Positions 1 through 10,154 of a stretch of DNA of 64,000 bases are shown here, one piece after another (within the stretch, counting starts at the first letter, position 1; each line of letters begins with the position of its first letter). The notes below the pieces were generated by a model. It was given only the letters and a program-made list of their open reading frames with translations, was not told the origin of the DNA and did not search any database. The position numbers were made by a program, and so were the translations under genes. Source of the DNA: Helichrysum umbraculigerum (lineage: Eukaryota > Streptophyta > Magnoliopsida > Asterales > Asteraceae); assembly GCA_949592205.1 (NCBI GenBank), contig CATIUR010000003.1, positions 17,694,501-17,758,500 on the forward strand, written 5' to 3'.

Positions 1-452
1 CTAAACCACCCCTAACTTTAATCAAAGACCAAATTGCACAAAAATGTAACCATTAGAAAAAAACTCATCAAATTCACATCAAAAATAATCTTTTAAGTTA
101 ACTGGTTTATGTTAAAATAAGCGAAAGTCGACATGATCAAAGCTACAGGGCCCAATTACCTTGATTCAAAAATTTTGAGAGTTGCTTACCTTGCATCAAA
201 TAATATAAAAAAATGTTAATGTTTTTTCTGGCTTAAAAGAGCTCGCTACCTAAAATAATAGATATGACAATAATTGGTCACCTATTCATGCAAATATCCC
301 TATATTATACAATATATTTACCGTCTTCCGGTTATGATTCTTGAGATCATAATGATCACTTTCAAAACTTAAATCCAAACTATTGCTAAAGTCTACAAGG
401 CTAGCAACAAAACAACAAACTAAAAAAGTAGTCAAGTAGGACTTGTGTTCAC
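1..452 (-). other. Intron 5 of the ABC1-type gene (incomplete)
   Basis: Starts with a GT donor (complement of ac at 451-452) after the CAG that ends exon 5. I see no further exon with the expected kinase sequence between 1 and 450, so the next exon lies beyond the window edge. Confidence 0.6.
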
Positions 453-3142
453 CTGTTTCTCCATTTCCTTACACACCGAATAGAAATCAAATTTGACATC
501 TGTCTTTTGTATGCATAACGCAAAAGCTTTTAAATTCCGAAGATCAGTCATCATCAAATCTTGAACACCTGGATGTTGAACCTATAAGAAAAATTTATAA
601 GGCCTTGTTTAACTATAGCGGTATTATATTCTATTTGTATATAAGAGCTTAAATGATCCCCACAATAACTTTTACAGGTCTTACCTTGACGACGACATCA
701 TTTTTATCACCTTTTAGCCTAGCTTGATGAACCTAGATCGAAAGGAAATGTAAGTAAGAAAGAACAACCACGATCTAGAAAATTCATCCTAAACATTGTT
801 AAAAATATACATATCTTTGAGTCAAGCTCATTTCAAACATAACCCATGTCATACACTCATACACTTAGCGGTAGAACAATGGGTGAGTGTGGTAGGTTGA
901 CGAGTTAGTTTGGGTTCACCAGGAACACTTGTCCAAAGATTATTAATTTTTTATAACTGATTGGTTTATCCTTAGTAAATTGACACTGCAAGCAACTTTC
1001 AAGTTTCAATCATTCAAGAAGTTCCCTTTTCAGCTAAATTTGTTACCATGAGATTTCAAAACAACTCGAATCAATATATTCCTATGTAAATGGGTAGACA
1101 GGTGGACACTGCCACCTCTACATAAAACCAAATATCTTTAAGTACATTATAGAAAAGGATAACAACATTTGATGTTTAATATTGTAAGTCCACTAGAAAA
1201 GTCAATGATTCGTATATCAAGTAACCTTATCATGTTTAGAGACACTTCTATAAATTAAACGTGTAACTGGACAATTTAGTTTTGGGTTTGTACTGTAATA
1301 TATGAGATACCTGTGCAATTGAAGCGGAGCCTATCGGATCCCACTCGAATTGTTCAAATATTTCATTAAAACTTTTACCCAACTCACTCTCGAGAACAAG
1401 TTGCACCATGTTAGACGGCGTCGCAGGAGCTTGATCACACAGAGTAACTAACCTTCTCACCCATGCAGCCGGTGCTAAATCAGGCTTCCCGAGAATTTGA
1501 GCAATCTGCCAAAAACCATGTTCACAACAAGATTTCAACCTCCATTATGTAAAAAATATCATAGGTGGCAGTGACAGCCTGTTTATTCAGGAACAGGTCG
1601 ACTTAGGTTTGTGTTTTAACTCAAACAGGTCAATTGGGTAACTTAAGAAAAAAATATAGCTAAAAGAAGAATGGGTTAAAACTCGCCCATACAACCTAAA
1701 CCAATGCAGCCAATTCAAGAAGTTACTTCAATGCATACAACCTACTAAATTAGTTTAATTCAAAGATTTAGATAGTTATTGTAAGTTTGTAACAATGTTG
1801 TTGTTGAAATAGTAATAAATACATTTAGTATTTATAGAATATGTGAAACTGAACAAAAAAGTGATCGCCAATCAACCAAGCACAAATGAACCGTACTAAA
1901 ACTGACTAATCTTAACTCGACCCATTTTGATAGGTTAAGCAAATACTGCCACCTCCACATTCACCAAAGATAACAGTTTCATGAAACGAACTAATGACCT
2001 TCCCGATGGCAATCGAGTTGCTCCAATCTAAACAACAGAAAGCTAAAAGATAATGATTTCTCACGAACTTATGATAAATGTGAAGATTACCCTCATTATT
2101 CCAAGCTTTAATAAACTAATTATCTGTTTCTGATTCAAGTTGTAATAACCACTATTCAATGCACATAAAAATACCTAACTACTCTTGGTCTTTAAAAAAC
2201 TCACTAGTCACCCAACTCAACTTCAATATACAGGAAAATCAGAAACATAAAAGGCATAAATATGATACCCATCATATAAAGATTCAAACTTCTTAATCAA
2301 ACATCGTATAAAGATTCAACTTTTGTCATCAAACACCCATATATACAGAGATTTAAACTTTTTCATCATACAACAAAAAGAGAAATACCCATGATATAAA
2401 GATTCAAACTTTGTCATCAAACACCAACCTTGAGAAAGAAACCACCCATATCAGAGCACATGGAATAAACTTTGTCAGCAGCATGCTCATGTTGTCTCTC
2501 CCACATTGCTTCTGCCTTCTCTACATCCTTCTCGAAATTAACTCGAAGCTGGAAAACCTGATAATATAACATAAAGAACATCAAGATACCAAAAAGACTT
2601 CATATTGGGACAACAAGACACAATACACCCATAAAAAGTAAACATTAAAGTAATCAAGAACTTAAATTGGGACAAAAAATGACCACAGAAAACACAATAC
2701 ACCCACAAGATAACACTAATACAACCAAAAAGATATTAAATTGAGACAGAAAAAAAATCAAGAAACCAGAAAGACTTCAAATTAATGGCCAAGAAAACAC
2801 AATTCAACTATACACACCTCCAAAAAAAAAATAAAAAAAAATTTCAACAAACCAAAAAGACTTCAAATTGAAACTAAATTTAGATAATCCAAATACACAA
2901 AAGAAAATTCTATGAAGCAAAAAAAGACTTCAAATTGAGACAGTAATGACCACAAAAACACAATTCACCATAAGAATTAAACATCAAGAAAAACCTGAAA
3001 TTGATGAGAATTTTAAAGTAAGTTTTAATACCTTATAACCAGTGTAGATATCAACAGCTCGAACCCAGAATTGAAAAGACCGTTGCCATGGTCTAAAACC
3101 AGTTGAAAAATTATCTTGTAATTCTTTGATATTAAAACCCAT
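453..3142 (-). CDS. ABC1/ADCK-type atypical kinase, 5' part of gene (5 exons, partial)
   Basis: Exons read on the minus strand: 3032-3142 (37 codons, ATG at 3142), 2429-2557 (43), 1311-1505 (65), 685-732 (16) and 453-581 (43). All are phase 0 with GT-AG borders, giving 204 codons before the gene leaves the window. The protein matches the N-terminal half of the UbiB/ABC1/ADCK family: a segment ending GGFFLK, then IAQILGKPDLAPAAWVR, the GSASIAQVHQARLKG nucleotide-loop region, and VVVKVQHPG, whose lysine is the expected ATP-binding residue. Family members are protein-kinase-like ATPases of plastids or mitochondria linked to prenylquinone and lipid metabolism; the compartment cannot be decided here because no clear transit peptide is visible. 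The family KxGQ motif reads KIAQ across the exon 2/3 junction. Family assignment is firm; the exact subfamily is not. Confidence 0.9.
2265..2428. repeat. Degenerate tandem repeat in intron 2
   Basis: Three imperfect copies of a roughly 50-bp unit containing 'ataaagattcaaactt' and 'tcatcaaacac'. The last copy abuts the donor of exon 2, so array-length change could affect the start of this intron. Intronic, no coding sense. Confidence 0.6.
2565..3000. repeat. Degenerate repeats in intron 1
   Basis: The phrase 'aagacttcaaattgrgac', often followed by 'aaaacacaattcacc'-like text, recurs about six times with irregular spacing across intron 1. It looks like old, diverged tandem duplication. Confidence 0.5.
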
Positions 3143-4346
3143 TTTTTATAATCTTGAATTATTTTTCGTATTTCCTACTGTGGGTGTGTATTTTTAGGTC
3201 ACTATTCCTCAATTTACACGAAAATGGATGATATAAATAATTAAATGGGTTTTGTACTTTTGTTAAAGGTTATGTTTGAGGCATGCGGGAAATGAGTGAT
3301 GTTGGGTGTGTATGAAAATGAGGGTATATATCTGTTAAGCTACAGAATGTGGCTGCAATGGAATAATGTAGTAGACTAGTAGGTAGATGGGTCCGGGTAC
3401 ACTATATGTGGAGTGTTTTGTTCATGACTTTATCCAAACACTCGTAAAACATAAGATCATGTTCATTGCACATAAAATAGAAGTGATGTGGATCTCTCTT
3501 TTACCTAATTAACTAGTGTTAAGACCCGTAAAAACACGAGGTTTGTTTAGAAAATATAAAATTAAAATTAAAATTAGTATTTTCTTATACAAAGACTATA
3601 TCAGATTTAGTGACCCGTGATTACACGGGTTTATAAAAAATAAATTTATAAGATTATTTGGTAAATTACATGAGTATTATAATTTTTAGGAATAATATTA
3701 CTTTTGTTATTGTTATTCTGGTTTTTACGTGTAACTTTCAAAGAAAGTTATAGTATAACAAATTGAATACTATCGAACATACAATTATATAATACTCCGT
3801 AATATTATAAATGACAATTCGTTTGATTCTTGTGACACATACTATAATACATTCAAATTGTAAATTTATGGGAATCCAATCTCATCAAAGCTCTTTACCA
3901 AGTTCAGATCTATATAGACAACCAAAAAAAAAAGAATTGGAAAGATCATTCTGAATATTATCTTACCAATAAACCCGTATTAATTTGGAACCTCCTATCT
4001 AAAAAAAATGTTGTGGGATGACATAAATTTCTTTATTTCTTTTTCTCTTTTCTTCCTAAAAAAACAGGTAGAAATATACGACCACAAAAGAGAACAATTC
4101 CAATACCACCATATCTTCAATTAGTAATTGAAGATGAGACCACTACTAACTACCCACCTAAAAAAACATCACAACTACCCAATAGAACAAACCTCTGAAA
4201 AAAACCAATATGCACATCCTATTGCAAGAATCACTTTTAAATTTACGTTGGGTAGAACATACACACTGACTACTACATCACCCAGACACTAACCAAACTA
4301 AACACTTGAGACCACAACGTCGAATAGTCTTAAAAGACCAATGGTA
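3143..4346. other. Intergenic stretch upstream of the ABC1-type gene
   Basis: AT-rich sequence without a supported gene. The part next to 3142 must contain the promoter and 5' leader of the minus-strand kinase gene, but I see no convincing TATA box. Around 3530-3640 there are short 'acccgtg...cacggg' inverted repeats of the kind found in degraded transposons. Confidence 0.5.
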
Positions 4347-4942
4347 TCATTCATTTACTGTACGAAACATCGGTGCATCAACCTTTGGGCTAAGCAGCCA
4401 CTCTTCCCATCTCCACTCTTCCCATCTCACAGTACCATTCCTGCTTCGGCTTGCATGAAAAAGAAGAGGCCGACAACCTTGCATGAAACCTAACATCGAG
4501 GCATGAAAAGCAACAAAAAGCCAATGAAAACTTGAATCCTCATTCGTACTAAACGTCGCAAGACTTCCGGGATTTGTTTCTGTTATTTTTTGACAAAAAA
4601 AAATTGGTAATTCACTATAAGCATCTTTATAAGAGCCTAAAAGCTGTTCCCGTGCATACTCTTTAGCACGCCTTGCTTGTGAATAATTAAGCTCGATTCC
4701 ATAATCACGTTTAAGATCATTAGCAATGTCTTTTGGCTTGATCTTTGGAGAATCTTTAACCTTTCCTTTTATTAAATTTCCAACCCAGCTTCTCGTAGCT
4801 CGAAACACAGGTTTTGTTGTACCTCCTTGGCAACTATGTGTCGGTTACATGGTTTTGATACAAACTAATTGAGTCGTTGACAGTCTCGATGCATGGATCC
4901 GCCATGGAAATCCTTCCGATTTGCATTTCACAGTTACGCGTT
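4347..4942 (-). pseudogene. MULE transposase-like (MUSTANG type) gene, exon 2 distal part, broken
   Basis: Downstream half of an exon whose upstream half is at 16397-16716, separated by element T. It encodes the zinc-binding DNA-binding region of MuDR-type transposases (CKSEGFPWRIHASRLSTTQLVC) and then the conserved block WVGNLIKGKVKDSPKIKPKDIANDLKRD as far as GCRPLLF near 4460. Beyond that point, where the catalytic domain should start, family similarity stops and a 15-bp duplication (about 4398-4427) appears, so the catalytic DDE core is missing. A premature stop (ATG TAA) lies near 4850. In the family this would be a nuclear DNA-binding protein. It is certainly transposase-derived; whether it was ever a domesticated MUSTANG gene is inference from the PB1 exon at 39595-39953. 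Confidence 0.8.
4938..4942. repeat. Target-site duplication of element T (left copy, gcgtt)
   Basis: The 5-bp sequence gcgtt directly precedes the left LTR and is repeated directly after the right LTR at 16392-16396. Confidence 0.9.
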
Positions 4943-5145
4943 TGTTCAGGCGTAAAAACGCCTAAGTACAACGATGATGATGATGTATGAGGAATTAAGC
5001 TTATCACACTCCGATTAACGTGCAAACCCAGAGTCGAGACTAAGTCAATCGAGGGTGGTGAAAGCCTAATTCTTTGAGAGCAATTCGTGAGGAATAACTC
5101 TGTGGATTTATGAGGTGTTGGCCTGAAATGAAGGCATGACACTGG

Positions 5146-5153
5146 TATTTATA
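5146..5153 (-). promoter_or_regulatory. TATA box in the T LTR (TATAAATA)
   Basis: The minus strand reads GGTATAAATACC; the same site is at 15800-15807 in the 5' LTR, which would drive gag-pol. The bZIP-like repeats lie just upstream. Confidence 0.7.
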
Positions 5154-5165
5154 CCCAAACCCTAA

Positions 5166-5330
5166 GCTGACGTGGAGGGTTTGGTCGTGGGGGAGCACGA
5201 CACAGCCTGCGTGGATCGCTGACGTGGAAGCTCGGTCGTGGGGGAGCACGACACTTCCTGCGTGGATCGCTGACGTGGAAGCTCGGTCGTGGGCGAAGAT
5301 GACATTTACTGTGTGCCGGCTGACGTGGAC
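5166..5330 (-). promoter_or_regulatory. Four CCACGTCA elements on about 51-bp repeats in U3 of T
   Basis: TGACGTGG (CCACGTCA on the transcribed strand) starts near 5168, 5220, 5271 and 5321, each inside a ~51-bp imperfect repeat with 'gtcgtgggggagcacgac'. CCACGTCA is the plant C/G-box hybrid bound by bZIP factors. They lie directly upstream of the TATA box, so a role as transcriptional enhancer is a reasonable inference. The copy in the 5' LTR spans about 15820-15985. Confidence 0.65.
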
Positions 5331-5737
5331 CAATCAAATGCCCCGACCAGGTTAATGGCCAGGCCATGCTAGTCGTACCTGAATATAACGGTTGCAGATC
5401 GTACTTCTGTCAGAGAATGTCGGGCTTGCTTTGTCATCTTGCAGCCGTTCCTTCGTTATGTTGATAGAGTGGCCAGTGCTACGGTCCGGCACGGAACGTG
5501 TCCGAGTTCGCGTCCTGACCTGGGTATTAGTGTCCGAGATGAGAGCTAAAAGAGTTGGGCTCAGATGTTATCCGGGTCTATGTTCGGCACGGATCCGGGG
5601 TCGTGATACCTAGTGCAGTCTGTCGTCCGTACCGAAAGTTAGTAGAGCTGTTAGCGGATATTATCCGAGCCCAGGCCCGGTCCGGAACCGAGTCACCCTA
5701 TGTGGTGTAAGCTGAGATGAGATGGCGTACATCATTA

Positions 5738-5749
5738 AGTCCCCCCAGT
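5738..5749 (-). other. Polypurine tract of element T
   Basis: Complement reads ACTGGGGGGACT, directly adjoining the 3' LTR; the expected plus-strand primer site of an LTR retrotransposon. Confidence 0.8.
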
Positions 5750-6262
5750 CCGTTATTATATTCCGGGCAGGGGTATGATGGCGGACTTAGAATAAATGAC
5801 GTGGTGCAGTGATGATGGCCTTTCAGTCTTGGCGGCGTGCAATAAATGCATGTCCTTTCAGATGTCACAGCTGGAATGCGATGGGACGGCTTACAGACGC
5901 TGCGTCATCATACAGCTGGATACACGACGGCTCGTTTGCCAGATCGTGAGATCTGTCGACACGTGGCAGTGCGAAACGTGGCGAGCAAACGGTAACTTCT
6001 CGTTTGTGAGATCTGTCGACACGTGTAGGGTGGAGATCAAAGCCCACAAGGCCCGGCCCATGAACATTTGCCTATAAATAGAAAAGACTCGTTTTTACTT
6101 CATTTTTTACGCCAGTAAAAAATTTCGAGAGCATTCCGGCAAGTTCGAACGTTCCGTCAACTGTTCCGGCTTATCAACCCAGATTCCGATTACTCTCAAA
6201 CAAACCCAGGTCCGTCACTCGTATCTTCAAACTTTTCTTTCTTTCGCTCATATATACATACC
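5750..6262 (+). promoter_or_regulatory. Promoter and leader of the antisense gene in element T
   Basis: TATAAATA at 6073-6080 lies about 185 bp before the ATG at 6263, leaving a leader of about 150 nt if transcription starts around 30 bp downstream. Two G-boxes (CACGTG at 5960-5965 and 6020-6025) sit in a 60-bp direct repeat containing 'gtgagatctgtcgacacgtg'. This is a separate plus-strand promoter inside a minus-strand retrotransposon. Confidence 0.65.
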
Positions 6263-8697
6263 ATGGCTGCTCCTGAGAACGTAGCAGGAAACCGTGTAGC
6301 CGCGGCCGGACCCAGCAAAGGCCCGAATGTGGCTTATGAGGTTAGCTCGGTGAAGCCGGAGGATATCCCGGATATTTTGAGGCGTTTCAGATGCCTTGAG
6401 AGGTTTAACCCTGTAGCGCCCACCCCCGAGCAACGTGCCGACGCGCCATCGAAGGGCAAGGTGGCCGTCTACTGGAAAACTATGGAGAAAGGCAATCTCC
6501 GTATGCCGCCGACCCCGTTCTTCTTAGACGTGTGCAAACACTACAAGGTGGGGTTTAGCCAGCTCCACCCCTTCGGGGCACATAAAGTAACCATATTTGA
6601 GATGTGGTTTAGGTCGCTGAACCTGAGGCCGTTGGTTAGGGTTTTCCAGGCCTGCTTCAAGCTGACCCCGAGTGCCGGCACGGGGTGGTATACGTTTGCG
6701 AAGAAAAACAACTTCGTAGGTTTTGCCGAGTCGTCTTTGCACGACTGGCGTGACACCTTCTTCTTCATTGATCAGACTGTCATTCCTGACAACGCTGTGG
6801 AGACGTTGGTGTGGCAGTATGAGCGCCCAAAGAACGTTAGCCTCACGCCTAAACTAGAAGGGGAGGAGAGTGAGTTACTAGCGGCGTGCCGAGATGCGAG
6901 CCTGGAGATGCGCGAGTATCACTCGTTTGTGCTCGTTATGGGTTGCATCAGCTCATTTTGGCCGCATGACGGTCAAATACCCGTTGTCAAGCAGGGTGGC
7001 CATGGTATGGGGTGGGCATTGTTTTCTTATTTTAGTACTTTTGTACATATGCCCTGTTTACTGATTGTTTGCGTTTCGTTGGTACAGATATGGATTTGAA
7101 CTCGATTCTGAAGGCGCCCAGTTTGTCCGGCCTCAAATATGTCCGGAGGTCAGTGGAGGATATTCCTGACAGCGGCAAGGTGACCGGGGCGACGGTTACC
7201 GTGGCCGAGCCCGTGATCACCACCGCCGTTCCGCTGACGGCCTATGCTGATGTGGAGGCGTCCGGTGCCCAGCCACTTGCCAAACGCAAGGGTCCGGAGG
7301 CTGGTAAGAGGGCATCCGGGGCCCCGGCCAAGAAGAAGAAGAAGAAGACGGCGGGAGAGGTTGCTGAGGCCAACCTTGTAAACTTCCAGTCTGCGCCGAG
7401 CACAGGTGGGGGCTACATTATACCCGAGGACGGTCTGTAATGCTGCCCTATTCTATGCTGGCAAGTGGTGTTTTTGTACTAACTGTTTGTTGTCTGTACA
7501 GCGGAGACGGATCCACTTCTTGCCACTACGGAGCAGGTCCGCAGTGTTCTTGTTCTCCAGGACGAGGAAGAGGAGGAGGGTGACGGCGATAGGCTGGTTC
7601 GCCGCAGCCGGTCTTCAGGTATTGCTACCACCTCTTCCGGCACGGTGCTCTCAGGTGATGGGACTGGCTCGCGCCCTGAGGAGCCGGTGACGGTGTTGGA
7701 TAGCCCACCGCAGGAGTCGCCGGTCGAGCCCGGCCCCCAGAGTCCTCCGAAGGCGGCAACGCCTCCGCGCCCAGACAGCATGAGGTATTTATTGGACCTC
7801 ACTGTGCCTATACATTGGTGTGTATAGCCTTTTAACTTGGCTTTTTAACCAGGTCTGATAGAATAGCTATTCTCAGGTCTATGCTTCTGGAGCAGTTTGT
7901 TTCGGAGCGCTTTTTGAAGGTTCCCGCATTCGGACCTGCAGACTCCGGATCTGATGTCTTCATTCCGGCCTGGGATTTAAAAGTTGACAATCTGGCCGTG
8001 GATGCACATTCGCTACGAGAGTTTGCCCGCCATGCCATTCCGCCAGCCGTCTCGGACAAACTTGCCCGGTTGCCTCCTGCAGATGCCAAGAAGGCGCGCC
8101 TGCTCATGTCTTTCTGGGACTATGCGCTGCAATGTGACGAGCAGGCGCGCTCCGAAAAGATGGCGGAGCAGTGGAAGATGAACGCTGCCGTGCTCCAGCG
8201 CTAGGAGGAGGAGATCGGCATGCTGAAGGCTCGAGTGCAAGAGCTGGAAGGGGTGGTGGGACCGGCTAATGAAGCAAGAATGAAAGCTGAGGCCGAGGTC
8301 CAGAGGGAGAGGGCTCTGCGGGTGGAGGCGGAAGCAGCGCTCGCACCGCTGCAGGATCGGGTGCGGGATGCAGAGTCGGAGAGCGCTGCGCTTGTTGAGA
8401 AAGATAGGCAGCTCCAGAGTAGGTAAAATAACAATTTATTTATACTTGAAATATATTCGATGCTTATTGGTTAAGCTTGCGTGCAGGTTTGAGGACCAGT
8501 CTGCGGACTTGGCCGCCACCAAGAAGGATGTGACGGAGCTGGAGGCCGCCTGCGACCTCCATATCAAAGATTATAATGATTTGGAGATCCAGAAGACGGA
8601 GTTAGCAGGTGACCTGGAGCGACTCCGGAAGGGCATTCCTGGCTTGGTTAAGCTGGCCCTGGCATCGGACGATGTAACGACTCCGTTCAAGGAGTTC

Positions 8698-8705
8698 GTA
8701 GCTGC
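8698..8705. repeat. 8-bp target duplication of the MITE in T (gtagctgc)
   Basis: Repeated at 9397-9404 on the other side of the MITE; 8 bp is the hAT superfamily length. Confidence 0.9.
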
Positions 8706-9396
8706 TAGGGATGGCAATGGGTCGGGTTCGGGTCGGGTTTTAGTGAACCCGTACCCAAACCCATTTAGAATATGCGTACCCAAATCCAACCCAATAGCTA
8801 GCGGGTACCCATTTAATATTGCCCATCGGTTTTTCGGGTTTCCCCACGGGTATCGGTTATCCCCGCTTGACTGTTTCACAAATGAAATAACAAGTATGAT
8901 GATTATAAATGATGTCCTAAAACGGAAACATGACAAAAAAAGAAGCAAACCAAGATACCCTAAATAATAGAATGGTTGTTCAAACTGATCATAATACAAT
9001 TACATGTTTTTGAAAGTACAAAATTCAAATGTCATGATCATTCAAATTCAAAGAAATAGACGCAAAATATATAGATAATATGATCATTCATAATCTTCAT
9101 TCTTCAATCTTCATCCACAAATTAATTGTGCTTTAATTATATTATATATATATATTATAGATTACATATAATTAAGAATAATAATTATGCGGGTACATGT
9201 ATGGGTAATTGGATATGGGTACGGGTACGGGTAATCGGGGCGGGTATTACTAAAACCCGTACCCAAACCCAAACCCGCGAAGAAAAAAAACTTGTACCCA
9301 AACCCGTATCCAAACCCGTCTACCCATACGGGTACGGGTATTAATTGGGTCGGGTTCGGTTTTCCCCATCGGGTTCGGATGTTTTTGCCATCCCTA
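8706..9396. mobile_element. hAT-type MITE, 691 bp
   Basis: Terminal inverted repeats TAGGGATGGCAA and TTGCCATCCCTA, 8-bp target duplication gtagctgc on both sides, and no transposase gene. Inside are many GGGTA and ACCCG repeats and a TA-rich centre. It sits in exon 5 of the antisense gene, and its removal with one target copy keeps that reading frame. Confidence 0.92.
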
Positions 9397-9630
9397 GTAG
9401 CTGCTGTCCAGGAAGTGGAGGTACTGCAAACGATTAACCTCATTGCGGAGTACGTTCCTGAACTCCCAGCTCCACTTCCCGATGCCATTGCGTCCAAGGT
9501 AAACCCAGACTGCTTTGCGCGCGCGCAACGGGCGGGTGATGCGCTGAAGACAGTCTCCATCCCGTTCATAGAAAGAATAGGTGGTGAGGAGGAGTTGTCT
9601 GTTGATGATATTTTGGGAATGCGGCCATAG

Positions 9631-10154
9631 ATTGATAGGTTTGTGTAAGGCCGGCATTTCCGTTTGTGTAAATACATAATATTAATGCAACCTTAGTCTT
9701 GTAATTGCACGTGTTTGAACTAGTTCTGAGTGCGTTTAATATTTGTTGTCATGACTTAGTAGATTTCTAGACTACTTTATGAGTTGGTGTGTGGCGGAGG
9801 CGTACCTCGGCTCGACCAATTTGTTCCGGTCGCACTCCGGCGATGAGTACGAGCTCGGGGGGACCTCTGCCTTCAGGAAGCTAGAAGGCATTCCCTTATG
9901 GGGGCAGGCTCGCAACGCCTCCGGGCTTAACTGACTGCAGCAGTCATAGGCCGGAGTCGTGGCGACGACGCCTGAGGACTGTTTTCAGTTGACGGCATTT
10001 TTTTTTTTTTTTGCAATGTTATGTACAGCATATTGTGCAAAAGTAATGGACTTGTAGAACAGAAGAATAATATGCAATCAGAAACTTTTTATTGATAAGG
10101 ATAGATGCTACAAAGGCGGGGGATCAGTCCGGCCCGAGCTTTTACAAAGTTTGA
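9631..10154. other. Spacer between the antisense gene and pol of T
   Basis: Both transcription units converge here, so it should hold 3' ends for the plus-strand antisense gene and flank the end of minus-strand pol. Contains a T15 tract near 9998-10012. No further gene seen. Confidence 0.5.

Larger units (their letters stand above)
4943..5737 (-). repeat. 3' LTR of element T (795 bp)
   Basis: In element orientation the LTR starts TAATGATGTACGCC and ends CCTGAACA. Matching both LTR copies and the duplicated target site places the outer boundary at TA...CA rather than the usual TG...CA. Flanked inside by the polypurine tract at 5738-5749. Confidence 0.92.
6263..9630 (+). pseudogene. Antisense five-exon gene of element T (putative gypsy-type transposon protein)
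   Basis: Exons 6263-7004, 7088-7432, 7502-7784, 7853-8422 and 8487-9630; the last is interrupted by a MITE at 8706-9396. All introns are GT-AG, 64-83 nt, and every junction keeps one frame; excluding the MITE and one target copy the exons total 2,385 nt, an exact multiple of three. The N-terminal ~230 residues resemble the plant 'putative gypsy type transposon' domain (PMPPTPFFLDVCKHYKVGFSQLHP region); a lysine run (KKKKKK near 7336-7353) could be a nuclear signal; exons 4-5 are charged and heptad-rich, probably coiled coil. One in-frame TAG (8202-8204) and the MITE break it. Comparable antisense genes are known in Tat elements such as Grande; their function is unknown. Confidence 0.8.

Noticed and set aside
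9162..9677. 171-aa minus-strand ORF across the MITE and antisense exon 5
   Set aside because: It spans a MITE end and GGGTA repeats; it is a shadow frame.
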